Below, piece after piece: positions 41,588 through 49,669 of a stretch of 64,000 bases of DNA. Positions within the stretch are counted from its first letter, which is position 1; the number at the start of each line of letters is the position of its first letter. Source of the DNA: Candidatus Omnitrophota bacterium. GTDB lineage: Bacteria > Omnitrophota > Gorgyraeia > Velamenicoccales > Velamenicoccaceae. A program made the translations under genes and the position numbers. The stretch lies in assembly GCA_003451585.1 (NCBI GenBank), contig DMEU01000002.1, positions 1 through 64,000 on the forward strand, written 5' to 3'. A model generated the notes under the pieces. It was not told the origin of the DNA. It worked only from the letters and a program-made list of their open reading frames with translations, and did not search any database.

Positions 41588-41641
41588 GAACCCACATAAC
41601 CAGCTTGGGAAGCTGGTGTTCTGCCACTGAACTACGCTCGC
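41571..41641 (-). tRNA. tRNA-Gly (CCC)
   Basis: Cloverleaf read by eye: acceptor GCGAGCG/CGCTCGC, D stem GTTC/GAAC, anticodon stem CCAGC/GCTGG with loop TTCCCAA (anticodon CCC), T stem GTGGG/CCCAT with TTCGATT loop, discriminator T. CCA is not encoded. The D and anticodon arms match the bacterial glycine CCC type. Own promoter at 41689-41717. Confidence 0.93.
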
Positions 41642-41688
41642 AAAAATTACATCAAAACTTTTTAAATCTTTATTTTAAGCAAGGCTGT

Positions 41689-41717
41689 ATTTTACCATTT
41701 GAGGAGTTATTAGTCAA
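41689..41717 (-). promoter_or_regulatory. tRNA-Gly promoter
   Basis: Minus-strand -35 TTGACT (41712-41717), 17-bp spacer, -10 TAAAAT (41689-41694), about 48 bases before the mature tRNA 5' end. It lies between thiC and the tRNA gene. Confidence 0.7.
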
Positions 41718-41721
41718 TCTC

Positions 41722-43011
41722 TTATGCTCGATGTTTTCCGAAGCAATCATCTATCAGCTTTATAGAACAGAACTCGCCGCACATTGTGCAGACATCTTTG
41801 ATCTTGGGGTGCGAAGAAGCTCGGTATTCCTTTGCTTTTCCGGGGTCAAAGGCCAGTTCTATCTGCTTCGTCCAGTCCCTTTTTTTTCTGGCTATAGAGA
41901 TATCGCGGTCTATGTCTGTGGCGCCTTTTAAGCCTTTGGCGATATCGGCTGCATGGGCGGCTATTTTTGAGGCGATAAGGCCGGCCCTGGTGTCTTCTAC
42001 GGACGGGTGCCTGATGTGCTCTGAGGGGGTAAGATAACAGAGGAAATCCGCCCCGTACCATGCAGCCAGGGCCCCGCCGATAGCCCCGGAGATATGGTCG
42101 TAGCCCAATCCGGCATCAGTTACAAGCGGGCCTAATACGTAGAATGGGGCACCGTCGCATATCTTTTTTTCCAGTTCGATATTTTTTTTGATCTGTTGTA
42201 ATGGCACGTGCCCCGGCCCTTCTATTATGACCTGGACTCCTGCGCGCCTTGCCCGTTTGGCGAGCTTGCCTAATTCTATAAGTTCGGCTATCTGGACTTT
42301 GTCGGTGGCATCGAGTATCGAGCCTGGCCGCATGCCGTCCCCCAGGCTCAAGGTTATATTGTATCTTTTAGAAAGCTCCAATATTTCATCGAAATATTCA
42401 TACAGCGGGTTCTCTCTTTTATTCTTTTTCATCCAGTTGACCAGGAGGGCTCCCCCGCGGCTTACGACATCGAGTATCCTCTTATTTTTTTCAAAGACAG
42501 CCACGCTTTTTTGGTTTATGCCGCAGTGCACGGTGAAAAAATCTACGCCTGACCTTGCCTGTTCTTCAAGGACGTCAAAGATCTCATTTTTTTCTAACTT
42601 TAAGAATGTGCCGGCCCTCTTTTGCGCCCGCATGGCGGCTTCGTAAATAGGCACTGTGCCGACAGGTATGGGGGAATTCCGTAATATGGCCTGCCTGACC
42701 TTTTTAAGGTCGCCTCCCAGGCTTAAGTCCATGACCGCATCCGCTCCAAGCTCTACGCTTATCTCGAGTTTTCTTAATTCATCGTCAAGGTCCGGTTTAT
42801 CGGTGGAGGTGCCTATATTGACGTTTACCTTTGTGCTCAGGCCTTTGCCTATGGCACATGGCTTTTTCAGCTTCTTCGTGTTATTCAGGGTTATTACGCA
42901 CGTGCCATGATTTATCTCTTTTTTGAGCGTGGATGCCGGGATGCCTTCATTTTTAGCTGTCTCTGACAACGTGCTTGAAAAGTTTTTGTCTTTAAATAGT
43001 TTTTTATACAT
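41722..43011 (-). CDS. thiC: Phosphomethylpyrimidine synthase ThiC
   Basis: Radical SAM enzyme that converts aminoimidazole ribotide to HMP phosphate for thiamine; 429 aa. Typical motifs: NVNIGTSTDKPDLDDELRKL, LGADAVMDLSLGGDL, TVPIYEA, GDGMRPGSILDATD and IEGPGHVPLQQI. The C-terminal cluster ligands are in VCTMCGEFCSIK. The cysteine spacing there is that of short ThiC proteins. It is last in the thiD2-thiE-thiC group and overlaps thiE by 8 bp. No TPP riboswitch is visible directly upstream. Confidence 0.95.
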   Translation of the reverse strand: MYKKLFKDKNFSSTLSETAKNEGIPASTLKKEINHGTCVITLNNTKKLKKPCAIGKGLSTKVNVNIGTSTDKPDLDDELRKLEISVELGADAVMDLSLGGDLKKVRQAILRNSPIPVGTVPIYEAAMRAQKRAGTFLKLEKNEIFDVLEEQARSGVDFFTVHCGINQKSVAVFEKNKRILDVVSRGGALLVNWMKKNKRENPLYEYFDEILELSKRYNITLSLGDGMRPGSILDATDKVQIAELIELGKLAKRARRAGVQVIIEGPGHVPLQQIKKNIELEKKICDGAPFYVLGPLVTDAGLGYDHISGAIGGALAAWYGADFLCYLTPSEHIRHPSVEDTRAGLIASKIAAHAADIAKGLKGATDIDRDISIARKKRDWTKQIELAFDPGKAKEYRASSHPKIKDVCTMCGEFCSIKLIDDCFGKHRA

Positions 43012-43645
43012 TGGATATTTTTTCCTTTAATCTTTTGGCGGCCTGCTCCGGGTTACCGGACAAACAGATCTCACGAATGACCGCGATGTTCAATGGCCCG
43101 TGCCCCTTCATACCGTTTATTTTATCTTCCGTGATCCCGCCGATCGCAAAGACAGGCTTTTTAGATATTTTTATCGCTTTTTTAAGGGCCGCTATCCCCA
43201 GAGGTTGCACGTCCGGCTTTGTCAGCGTCTTAAAGACCGGGCCAAAACCCAGATAGTCGCACTCTTCTAGCTGCGCGCGTTTTATGTCATTGATGCTGTG
43301 GCATGAAAGGCCGATCATTTTTTTGGCACCCAGTATTTTCCTTGCGTAGCGCACAGGCAGGTCATCCTGGCCTAAATGCAGGCCGTCTGCGCCTATGGCT
43401 AGAGCGACATCCAGCCGGTCGTTTATGATAAAGGGCACGCCTGCGCTACGGCAAATGCCAAGTAACCCGATGGCGCGCTCTATCATGTCTTTTGCGCACG
43501 AGAGCTTATCGCGCAATTGCACGATGTCTACGCCGCCTGCCAGGGCCTTTTTAAGTATCCATTTTAAATTACCGTCAACGCATGCGTCCTTATCTAGGAC
43601 CAAGTAAAGACGGGAACCTCTGGACAGATCTTTTTTCAAAGGCAT
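43004..43645 (-). CDS. thiE: Thiamine-phosphate synthase ThiE
   Basis: Joins HMP-PP and thiazole phosphate to thiamine phosphate; about 213 aa. TIM-barrel motifs RLYLVLDKDACV, DIVQLRDKLSC, INDRLDVALAIGADGLHLGQ, DDLPVRYARK and GFGPVFKTLTKP are clear. Start uncertain: ATG at 43645 is used, ATG at 43687 is possible. It overlaps the thiD2 gene by 56 bp in another frame, an unusually long overlap that implies tight coupling. Confidence 0.92.
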   Translation of the reverse strand: MPLKKDLSRGSRLYLVLDKDACVDGNLKWILKKALAGGVDIVQLRDKLSCAKDMIERAIGLLGICRSAGVPFIINDRLDVALAIGADGLHLGQDDLPVRYARKILGAKKMIGLSCHSINDIKRAQLEECDYLGFGPVFKTLTKPDVQPLGIAALKKAIKISKKPVFAIGGITEDKINGMKGHGPLNIAVIREICLSGNPEQAAKRLKEKISNV

Positions 43646-44054
43646 AGAACTTAAAGCGCAGTTTTTGTATTTTTTTGCTCGCCTCATTATCGAATACTTT
43701 AAAGAACTCTTCTAATCCCCTGAGGGCTTCTTTGACACGCTGGCTATTTGCCAAAAAGATACCTTTAAAAGACTTCCTTTTTGGGCCCAAAGAGAACGAC
43801 CTTCCGATGTCGTCTCCAGCGTCGCGATTTTCGAACAGCATGTACTGGTCAAGCCGCGATCTTTTAGATATTAATGTAAGATCGTGGCGCATCCTGCTTA
43901 ATTCCGCGGACAATCGGGCATCTTTCAAATTGAAACGGCATATGTCCTCGCAGACCCTAAGGCCTTCTTTGGCGCGGTTCAGGTTTGCGTCAATGATCCT
44001 GTAGGAGCCGCGAAATATATCATTATCTTTCTTTTTCTTGTCCGAGGAGGGCAT
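43590..44054 (-). CDS. thiD2: ThiD2-type protein
   Basis: A 154-aa protein with YRIIDANLNRAKEGLRVCED, RHDLTLISKRSRLDQ and ANSQRVKEALRGLEEFFKVF. This matches the ThiD2 domain that occurs alone or fused to ThiE in some bacteria and is reported to act on the hydroxymethylpyrimidine phosphate in place of ThiD. Position directly before thiE supports this. No classical thiD gene is in the window. Confidence 0.8.
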   Translation of the reverse strand: MPSSDKKKKDNDIFRGSYRIIDANLNRAKEGLRVCEDICRFNLKDARLSAELSRMRHDLTLISKRSRLDQYMLFENRDAGDDIGRSFSLGPKRKSFKGIFLANSQRVKEALRGLEEFFKVFDNEASKKIQKLRFKFYAFEKRSVQRFPSLLGPR

Positions 44055-44057
44055 ATG

Positions 44058-44531
44058 CTACCGGTTCTTCTGGATCTTTTTGATGAGTCCGGTGGTGGAG
44101 CGGTTTTTGACATACGGGATAACAAAGACTTTTCCGCCGCGGGACAGGACTTGCGCTGAGCCCACTATTTCGTCTTTTTTCCAATCCCCGCCTTTGACTA
44201 ATACGTGCGGCTTTATGGCCTCGATGAGTTTAAGCGGCGTGTCCTCGTTGAAAATAACTACAAAATCCACGCTTTCAAGGGCCGCCAGGACCTCTGCCCT
44301 GTCGTTTTGGGTGTTTATCGGCCTGTCTATCCCTTTTATTTTTTTTACCGAAAGGTCGGAGTTTAATCCTACTACGAGTAAGTCCCCTTTTTGTCTTGCC
44401 TGGGCCAGATATTTTATGTGCCCTACGTGCAGTATGTCAAAACAGCCGTTCGTAAAGACGACTTTTCTTTTTTTGTCCTGTGTTAAAATTTTCTTTAAAC
44501 GCGCCAGGGATGCGATCTTTTTATTTTTCAT
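44058..44531 (-). CDS. hldE: D-glycero-beta-D-manno-heptose 1-phosphate adenylyltransferase
   Basis: A 157-aa nucleotidyltransferase of the RfaE2 type: VVFTNGCFDILHVGHIKYL carries the HxGH motif; SRGGKVFVIPYVKNRSTT is also typical. It corresponds to the C-terminal half of E. coli HldE; the kinase half is not nearby. It makes ADP-heptose for LPS core. GmhA, which gives sedoheptulose isomerisation in the same pathway, is encoded 24 bp upstream. Confidence 0.9.
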   Translation of the reverse strand: MKNKKIASLARLKKILTQDKKRKVVFTNGCFDILHVGHIKYLAQARQKGDLLVVGLNSDLSVKKIKGIDRPINTQNDRAEVLAALESVDFVVIFNEDTPLKLIEAIKPHVLVKGGDWKKDEIVGSAQVLSRGGKVFVIPYVKNRSTTGLIKKIQKNR

Positions 44532-44555
44532 GTGACGTTGAAGGGTTATGCGGGG

Positions 44556-45152
44556 TTATCGCTTCTTGCGTCCCGCAAATGCTTCTTCTACAAGTTCGCA
44601 GATGATGTGGATGACCAGGATGTGAGATTCCTGTATGCGTGCTGTGACAAAAGATGGAACTATGAGGGATATATCGGCAAGATGCGCCAGGGCGCCTCCG
44701 TCCTTACCTGTCAGCGCTATGGTCTTTAGCCCTGTTTTTCCGGCAAGCCGCGCAGCCTCCAGGACGTTTTTAGCTTTTCCGCTTGTGGAAATAGCGAAGG
44801 CTATGTCCCCGGGCATGCCTAAGGCCTGTAGTTGCCGGCTGAATACTCTGTCGAACGAATAATCGTTAGCCAGGGCGGTGAGGTTGGATGTGTCTGTGGT
44901 AAGTGATATTGCCGGAAGGCCAATTCTTTCTTTTTGGAACCTGCCGACTAATTCTGCGGCAAAGTGCTGGCTGTCGGCGGCGCTCCCCCCGTTTCCGAAG
45001 ATGAGGACTTTCTTGCCCTTCTTCAAAGCGTCGATGATCAAAGACGCTGCCTTTTCTATCTTTCCAGTCAGGTGCTCATCGTAAAGCAGGAACGCGTTCG
45101 TGGTTATCGAGTCCCCTATGATCTTTCTTATACGCTCTGTACTTTTTGCCAT
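44556..45152 (-). CDS. gmhA: Sedoheptulose-7-phosphate isomerase GmhA
   Basis: A 198-aa SIS-domain isomerase that starts the heptose pathway for LPS. Motifs LIFGNGGSAADSQHFAAELV, GRFQKERIGLPAISLTTDTS and AISTSGKAKNVLEAA are characteristic. Followed by the adenylyltransferase gene, which confirms the pathway. The presence of both implies an LPS-bearing outer membrane. Confidence 0.95.
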   Translation of the reverse strand: MAKSTERIRKIIGDSITTNAFLLYDEHLTGKIEKAASLIIDALKKGKKVLIFGNGGSAADSQHFAAELVGRFQKERIGLPAISLTTDTSNLTALANDYSFDRVFSRQLQALGMPGDIAFAISTSGKAKNVLEAARLAGKTGLKTIALTGKDGGALAHLADISLIVPSFVTARIQESHILVIHIICELVEEAFAGRKKR

Positions 45153-45155
45153 AGT

Positions 45156-46178
45156 TTATCCGAAAAAGACCTTGGCAATGTCGTAAAGCTCCATGTCTAC
45201 GGTCTTGAGCTTTTCAACGCCTTTCTCAAGAGGTACCGCCACTATCTTCGTTCCTGATAGGCTGACCATTTGTCCGAATTTTTTGTTCTCAACCAGTTCC
45301 ACGGCCTTTATGCCGAATCTTGTGCCGAGGACGCGGTCGAATGCCGTGGGTGAGCCGCCTCTCTGTATGTGCCCCAGGACGGTGACGCGTGTTTCATATC
45401 CCGTCTTTTTCTCTATCTCTTTGCCGAGATAGTCGCCTATGCCGCCGAGTTTGACATGGCCGAATTCATCCAGGCTCTGGTCCTTTGTCATATCGCTTGC
45501 CTTCATCTTAGCGCCCTCAGCTACTACGACTATGCTGAAAGTGCGTCCGCGGCTGTGCCTTTTTTTAAGTATCCCGCAGACCTCATCTAAGTCTATCGGG
45601 ACCTCCGGTATCAGGACGACATCCGCGCCGCCGGCGATGCCGGCATACGTGGCTATCCACCCGGCGTGGCGGCCCATTACTTCGACTACCATGATGCGGT
45701 GGTGGCTCTCCGCCGTTGTGTGGAGGCGGTCAATGCACTCCATAGCTATATTTACCGACGTGTCGAAACCGAATGTATAATCCGTAGCGGACAGGTCGTT
45801 GTCTATCGTTTTCGGGACCCCTACGACGTTGAGGCCTTCTTTACAGAGTTTGTTTGCTACACCCAGGGTGTCTTCGCCTCCGATAGCGATGAGGGCGTCT
45901 ATACCGAATTTTTTGAAATTCTCTTTTACCTTCTGGACATCTTCGGCTTTTTTGTAAGGGTTGGTGCGGCTGGTCCCTAAAATGGTACCGCCTTTAGGCA
46001 GGATGCCGGATATCGAATTAAGGTCCAAGGTTATTGTCTCGCCTTCGATTATGCCTTTCCAGCCGTTATTAAAACCAATCGTTTCATGTTTGTCGTTATA
46101 TGCCTTTCTGACGATTGCGCGGATAACAGGGTTTAAGCCGGGGCAATCCCCGCCGCCTGTAAGGATACCTATTTTCAT
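45156..46178 (-). CDS. 6-phosphofructokinase, probably pyrophosphate-dependent
   Basis: A 340-aa phosphofructokinase: KIGILTGGGDCPGLNPVIRA, GGEDTLGVA, VPKTIDND and MGRHAGWIA. ATP enzymes usually have GGDGS and GTIDND. Here the residue at the position of Gly104 is Asp (GGED) and that at Gly124 is Lys (PKTIDND), the pair known from PPi-dependent enzymes such as that of Amycolatopsis. Hence PPi use is predicted. The ATG at 46178 is chosen because the family N-terminus begins there. GmhA follows after three bases. Confidence 0.88.
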   Translation of the reverse strand: MKIGILTGGGDCPGLNPVIRAIVRKAYNDKHETIGFNNGWKGIIEGETITLDLNSISGILPKGGTILGTSRTNPYKKAEDVQKVKENFKKFGIDALIAIGGEDTLGVANKLCKEGLNVVGVPKTIDNDLSATDYTFGFDTSVNIAMECIDRLHTTAESHHRIMVVEVMGRHAGWIATYAGIAGGADVVLIPEVPIDLDEVCGILKKRHSRGRTFSIVVVAEGAKMKASDMTKDQSLDEFGHVKLGGIGDYLGKEIEKKTGYETRVTVLGHIQRGGSPTAFDRVLGTRFGIKAVELVENKKFGQMVSLSGTKIVAVPLEKGVEKLKTVDMELYDIAKVFFG

Positions 46179-46198
46179 AATTACTCCTGGTTGTAAGA

Positions 46199-46263
46199 CA
46201 CAAGTGCACAAGATACAAGTGCAATTTTTGTTTTTACTTGTGACCTGTGACTTGCGACTTGTG
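46199..46263. repeat. Heptanucleotide array and inverted partner
   Basis: Four contiguous heptamers, ACTTGTG, ACCTGTG, ACTTGCG and ACTTGTG, fill 46236-46263. On the left side CACAAGT-type units (46199-46220) are their reverse complement, so the whole could fold into a hairpin. It lies between amaP and the phosphofructokinase gene. Confidence 0.65.
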
Positions 46264-46272
46264 ATTTATTTT

Positions 46273-46878
46273 TTATATTTTGATTCCTTGGTACGGTATC
46301 TGGATCTCTTCGTTGGGCAAAGGCGATTTTTCAGCCTTCTTCTTCGATCTTTCTTCCCCAGTGACTATCTTTGCCACGTGTATCTTTACGGTTATGGGCT
46401 CATCTATGCCGAACACTTCCTGTATTTTTCCAGATATCAGGTCCTGGAGCTGCGCAGTAAAGTCCGGTATATTTGTCTCCGAGCGAAGGACTACCCGCAT
46501 GCGGATATCTATGCCCTTTTTTGTAGCCTTGACAACTGCTTTAGCGTCTCTTATTTCCGTCAATTGGTTGGCCAGCCTTCTGATGAGGTCTTCTACGGCG
46601 GACAAAGTAATGGTAACCTGTCCGTTTGGATTGGAAAAAGCTATCGTCTTTTCACGCTGTATCTTGCCGCTTATTACCTGTGAGGCGGCAAAACTGAGCA
46701 GGATCAAGAGCACACCGGATAAGCCTGTTATAAGCCGCATGCGCGTATCTTCATAGAGAAACCCTATCCGCATGATGAGGTCTGTGAGGTCTATCAGGTG
46801 AAAAGCGAACGCTATGGCCAGGGCTCCAAGCAAGGCAAAGATGATCGTGTAAAAAATGATACTTAAGGCTGTCTTCAT
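46273..46878 (-). CDS. amaP: Alkaline-shock membrane anchor AmaP-like protein
   Basis: A 201-aa protein with two membrane helices in the first 80 residues and a C-terminal Asp23-like domain (VTITLSAVEDLIRRLANQLT, KATKKGIDIRMRVVLRS, LISGKIQEVFGI). AmaP proteins anchor Asp23 to the membrane. The Asp23-type gene immediately upstream (4-bp overlap) supports this pairing. Confidence 0.85.
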   Translation of the reverse strand: MKTALSIIFYTIIFALLGALAIAFAFHLIDLTDLIMRIGFLYEDTRMRLITGLSGVLLILLSFAASQVISGKIQREKTIAFSNPNGQVTITLSAVEDLIRRLANQLTEIRDAKAVVKATKKGIDIRMRVVLRSETNIPDFTAQLQDLISGKIQEVFGIDEPITVKIHVAKIVTGEERSKKKAEKSPLPNEEIQIPYQGIKI

Positions 46879-47231
46879 TTTTCCACCCCTTTGATTTTAA
46901 TGATGATCTCTTTAGGCGACAGATCCGTGGCTTCTTCGACCGCGGTTTTGACTTTGTCCTGTACTTTGAGGGCTACGTCAGGGATATTGTAGCCGTATTT
47001 GACGATCAAGGGGATGACTATTGTCACGCTGTCGTTTTTTTCCGAGCGGACATCGATAGCGCCGCTCTTTGTCTTTTTGCCGATCATATTCAATGTCAGG
47101 GACTTCAGGTCGTCGCATATGCGTGATACGCCTTCGGCCTCCAGGGCAGCCAGATAGCTGATAGATGCGACAACGTTGTTATGGATCTTTATTAAGCCAA
47201 GGTCTGATTTTTCGTCTTCGCGCATCATCAA
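46875..47231 (-). CDS. Asp23/Gls24 family protein
   Basis: A 118-aa Asp23 protein: IKIHNNVVASISYLAALEAE, then GAIDVRSEKNDSVTIVIPLIVKYG and NIPDVALKVQDKVKTAVEEAT. Envelope stress-associated protein, expected to polymerise at the membrane together with AmaP. Directly follows accC (2-bp gap). Confidence 0.9.
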   Translation of the reverse strand: MMMREDEKSDLGLIKIHNNVVASISYLAALEAEGVSRICDDLKSLTLNMIGKKTKSGAIDVRSEKNDSVTIVIPLIVKYGYNIPDVALKVQDKVKTAVEEATDLSPKEIIIKIKGVEK

Positions 47232-47233
47232 CT

Positions 47234-48610
47234 TTAGCCCTCCTTCACTTTGTGCTCAGGCTCTACCTTTGGACGCGTCATATCTTCGACAAGATGGGTG
47301 GACACGTCGCCTTTCTTAAAAAACGGGTTGGCTAATAAGCTCTTATGGAATACGGCCGTCGTCTTGATCGGCGCGATTATAAATTCGTCGAGCGCGCGCA
47401 GCATGGTCTTTATGGCCTCAGGCCTGTTCTCGCGGTGGACGATTATCTTGGCTACCATGGAGTCGTAATAAGGGCTGATCTGGTAACCCTGGTATACGTG
47501 AGTATCTACGCGCACATTAGGGCCTCCCGGCAGGCTTAAGGACTCTATCTTTCCGGGGCAGGGCATGAAGTTATTCAGGGAGTCTTCGGCATTTATGCGG
47601 CATTCTATAACGGCGCCGGTCATTTTTATATCTTCTTGGTGGACCTTTAATTTTTCTCCGGCCGCTATTTTGATCTGCTCCTTGATAAGGTCTATGCCTG
47701 TGATCATTTCCGTCACCGGGTGCTCCACTTGGATGCGCGTATTCATCTCCATGAAATAAAAATTCGCGTTCTTATCCATCAGGAACTCTATTGTGCCGAC
47801 GCTGCGGTAGCCGGCGGCCTTGACCCCTTTTACCACGAGATCGCCGATCTTTTTCCGGAGCTTGGCATCCATAACCGGAGACGGCGATTCTTCCAGAAGT
47901 TTCTGATGCCTCCGCTGTATACTGCAATCGCGTTCTCCTAAGTGGACGACATTGCCGTAGTGGTCGGCCATGATCTGAAATTCGATATGCCTGGGTTCTT
48001 CTATGTATTTTTCTATATAAACATCTGGTACGCCAAAGGCCTTTTCCGCTTCGGATTGCGCTGTTATCAGGGCGCTGATCAGCCTCACGTCGTTATGGCA
48101 TATCCTCATGCCCCTGCCTCCGCCGCCCGCGGTAGCCTTTATGATGACGGGGTATTTTATCTTCCTGGCTATTTTTATGGCTTCTTCTTTGGTCTTTATT
48201 ACAGATGTGCTTCCGGGTGTGATCGGCAGGCCGGCCTTGTGCATTGTATCTTTAGCGGTCATCTTATCGCCCAGCATGCGTATATTCTGGGGCGATGGCC
48301 CGATAAAGGTGATCTGACATGATTCGCAGATCTCGGCAAAGTGCGCGTTTTCCGATAAAAATCCGTATCCAGGGTGGATGGCATCTACATCGGTGATCTC
48401 TGCGGCGCTGATGATGGCTGGAATATTAAGGTAGCTGGAAGACGGGGCTGCCTTGCCTATGCAGACAGCCTCATCCGCGTGGCGCACATGAAGGGAATCC
48501 CTGTCCGCCTCCGAGTATACGGCGACAGAACGGATCCCCATTTCTTTGCAGGCACGGATTATCCTAAGGGCTATTTCACCGCGGTTGGCTATAAGTATTT
48601 TAGAGAACAT
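47234..48610 (-). CDS. accC: Biotin carboxylase AccC
   Basis: The biotin carboxylase subunit of acetyl-CoA carboxylase, 458 aa. ATP-grasp motifs: KATAGGGGRGMRI, EKYIEEPRHIEFQIMAD, RDCSIQRRHQKLLEE and MNTRIQVEHPVTEMITGIDL. It carboxylates biotin carried on AccB, which is encoded one base upstream. Confidence 0.95.
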   Translation of the reverse strand: MFSKILIANRGEIALRIIRACKEMGIRSVAVYSEADRDSLHVRHADEAVCIGKAAPSSSYLNIPAIISAAEITDVDAIHPGYGFLSENAHFAEICESCQITFIGPSPQNIRMLGDKMTAKDTMHKAGLPITPGSTSVIKTKEEAIKIARKIKYPVIIKATAGGGGRGMRICHNDVRLISALITAQSEAEKAFGVPDVYIEKYIEEPRHIEFQIMADHYGNVVHLGERDCSIQRRHQKLLEESPSPVMDAKLRKKIGDLVVKGVKAAGYRSVGTIEFLMDKNANFYFMEMNTRIQVEHPVTEMITGIDLIKEQIKIAAGEKLKVHQEDIKMTGAVIECRINAEDSLNNFMPCPGKIESLSLPGGPNVRVDTHVYQGYQISPYYDSMVAKIIVHRENRPEAIKTMLRALDEFIIAPIKTTAVFHKSLLANPFFKKGDVSTHLVEDMTRPKVEPEHKVKEG

Positions 48611-48611
48611 A

Positions 48612-49088
48612 TTACGCCGGCTCTATCAGGAACAATGGTTGGCCAAATTCAACAGGCTCCGCATTATCGATAAGGATATCAACTATCTTGCCTTTGATCT
48701 CGGATTTTATCTCGTTCATTAGCTTCATGGCTTCCACTATGCAGACAACCTGTCCTACCTCTATGGATTGATTGATCTCTGCAAACGCCGGTGATTCAGG
48801 AGAAGGCGCGCGGTAAAATGTGCCTACCATGGGTGATTTTATCTCAGTGGTCTTGCCTGTGCCTGTCTTCTCCGTAGCTGTCTCTTTCTGCGATTGGCCT
48901 TGCGACGTATAAGCCGCTGCTGCCGGCGGGAGTGAATATGCCATTTTAGGTGTCAGATCGTGCATGGATATCTCTCCGGAGTCGCTTTTTTTGAGGCGTA
49001 TGCGCATGCCTTCTTTTTCGACCTCCAACTCCGTAAGGTTGTTTTCGTTCATGAGATTAATCATTTCCTTAATCTCTTTAATATTCAT
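48612..49088 (-). CDS. accB: Biotin carboxyl carrier protein AccB
   Basis: A 158-aa carrier. The C-terminal biotinyl domain has the biotin Lys in VEAMKLMNEIKSEIKG. The N-terminal MNIKEIKEMINLMNENNLTE is typical; the middle is Ala/Thr/Lys-rich. Works with AccC to start fatty-acid synthesis. EF-P is encoded upstream. Confidence 0.95.
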   Translation of the reverse strand: MNIKEIKEMINLMNENNLTELEVEKEGMRIRLKKSDSGEISMHDLTPKMAYSLPPAAAAYTSQGQSQKETATEKTGTGKTTEIKSPMVGTFYRAPSPESPAFAEINQSIEVGQVVCIVEAMKLMNEIKSEIKGKIVDILIDNAEPVEFGQPLFLIEPA

Positions 49089-49102
49089 GGGGTAAGCCTC
49101 CT

Positions 49103-49669
49103 TTATGCGGACCGTTCGATATATTCGCCTGTCCTGGTGTCGACCTTGATCTTTGTGCCTACGTCGATAAAAAGCGGCACCTGTACCACGGCCCCGGATT
49201 CCAGGGTGGCAGGTTTTGTCCCGCTTTTTGCCGTATCGCCTTTTATCCCGGGTTCGGTGTGCGTGATGGTATATACGACGAAGTTCGGCAGGCTGACAGT
49301 AACAAGCTCGCCTTTGTAATAAAAGGCGGTCACCTCTATGTTATCTTTCAGGAATTTCTCTGAATCGTGGATCTTATCTCTTTCGATCGCGATATCTTCA
49401 TAAGTCTCGGTATCGATGAAGTGGAAGAAGTCGCCGGAGTGGTAGGAATAGGTGAGTGATTTTTCTTCAATGAACGCCTCTTCTATCTTATCGTCCGATC
49501 TAAACGTACGCTCTATGACAAGGCCGTTCTTTAAATTTTTTAGCTTTGTGCGGGCAAATGCGCCGCCTTTTCCGGGTTTTACGTGTTCAACGCCAACTAC
49601 TACATAAGGGGCGCTGTCTAAGCCTATCGTTACCCCCACTTTGATCTGATTAATGCCTACTGATGCCAC
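49103..49669 (-). CDS. efp: Translation elongation factor P
   Basis: A 188-aa EF-P with its three domains. The tip loop VKPGKGGAFARTKL holds the conserved Lys that many bacteria modify. The C-terminal domain has GDTAKSGTKPATLESGAVV and IKVDTRTGEYIERS. It relieves ribosome stalling at proline runs. No EpmA or modifying enzyme gene is in view. Its start overlaps the pepQ gene by 20 bp. Confidence 0.95.
   Translation of the reverse strand: MASVGINQIKVGVTIGLDSAPYVVVGVEHVKPGKGGAFARTKLKNLKNGLVIERTFRSDDKIEEAFIEEKSLTYSYHSGDFFHFIDTETYEDIAIERDKIHDSEKFLKDNIEVTAFYYKGELVTVSLPNFVVYTITHTEPGIKGDTAKSGTKPATLESGAVVQVPLFIDVGTKIKVDTRTGEYIERSA

Noticed and set aside
41320..41931. 203-codon rightward frame over the tRNA and its repeats
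   Set aside because: It reads through a tRNA gene, the 55-bp duplication and the thiC 3' end, and its protein repeats simply mirror the DNA repeat.
43012..44057. TPP riboswitch before thiC
   Set aside because: thiC is embedded directly behind thiE and thiD2 with overlaps, and no CUGAGA/ACCUGA-type thi box was seen in the small gaps.
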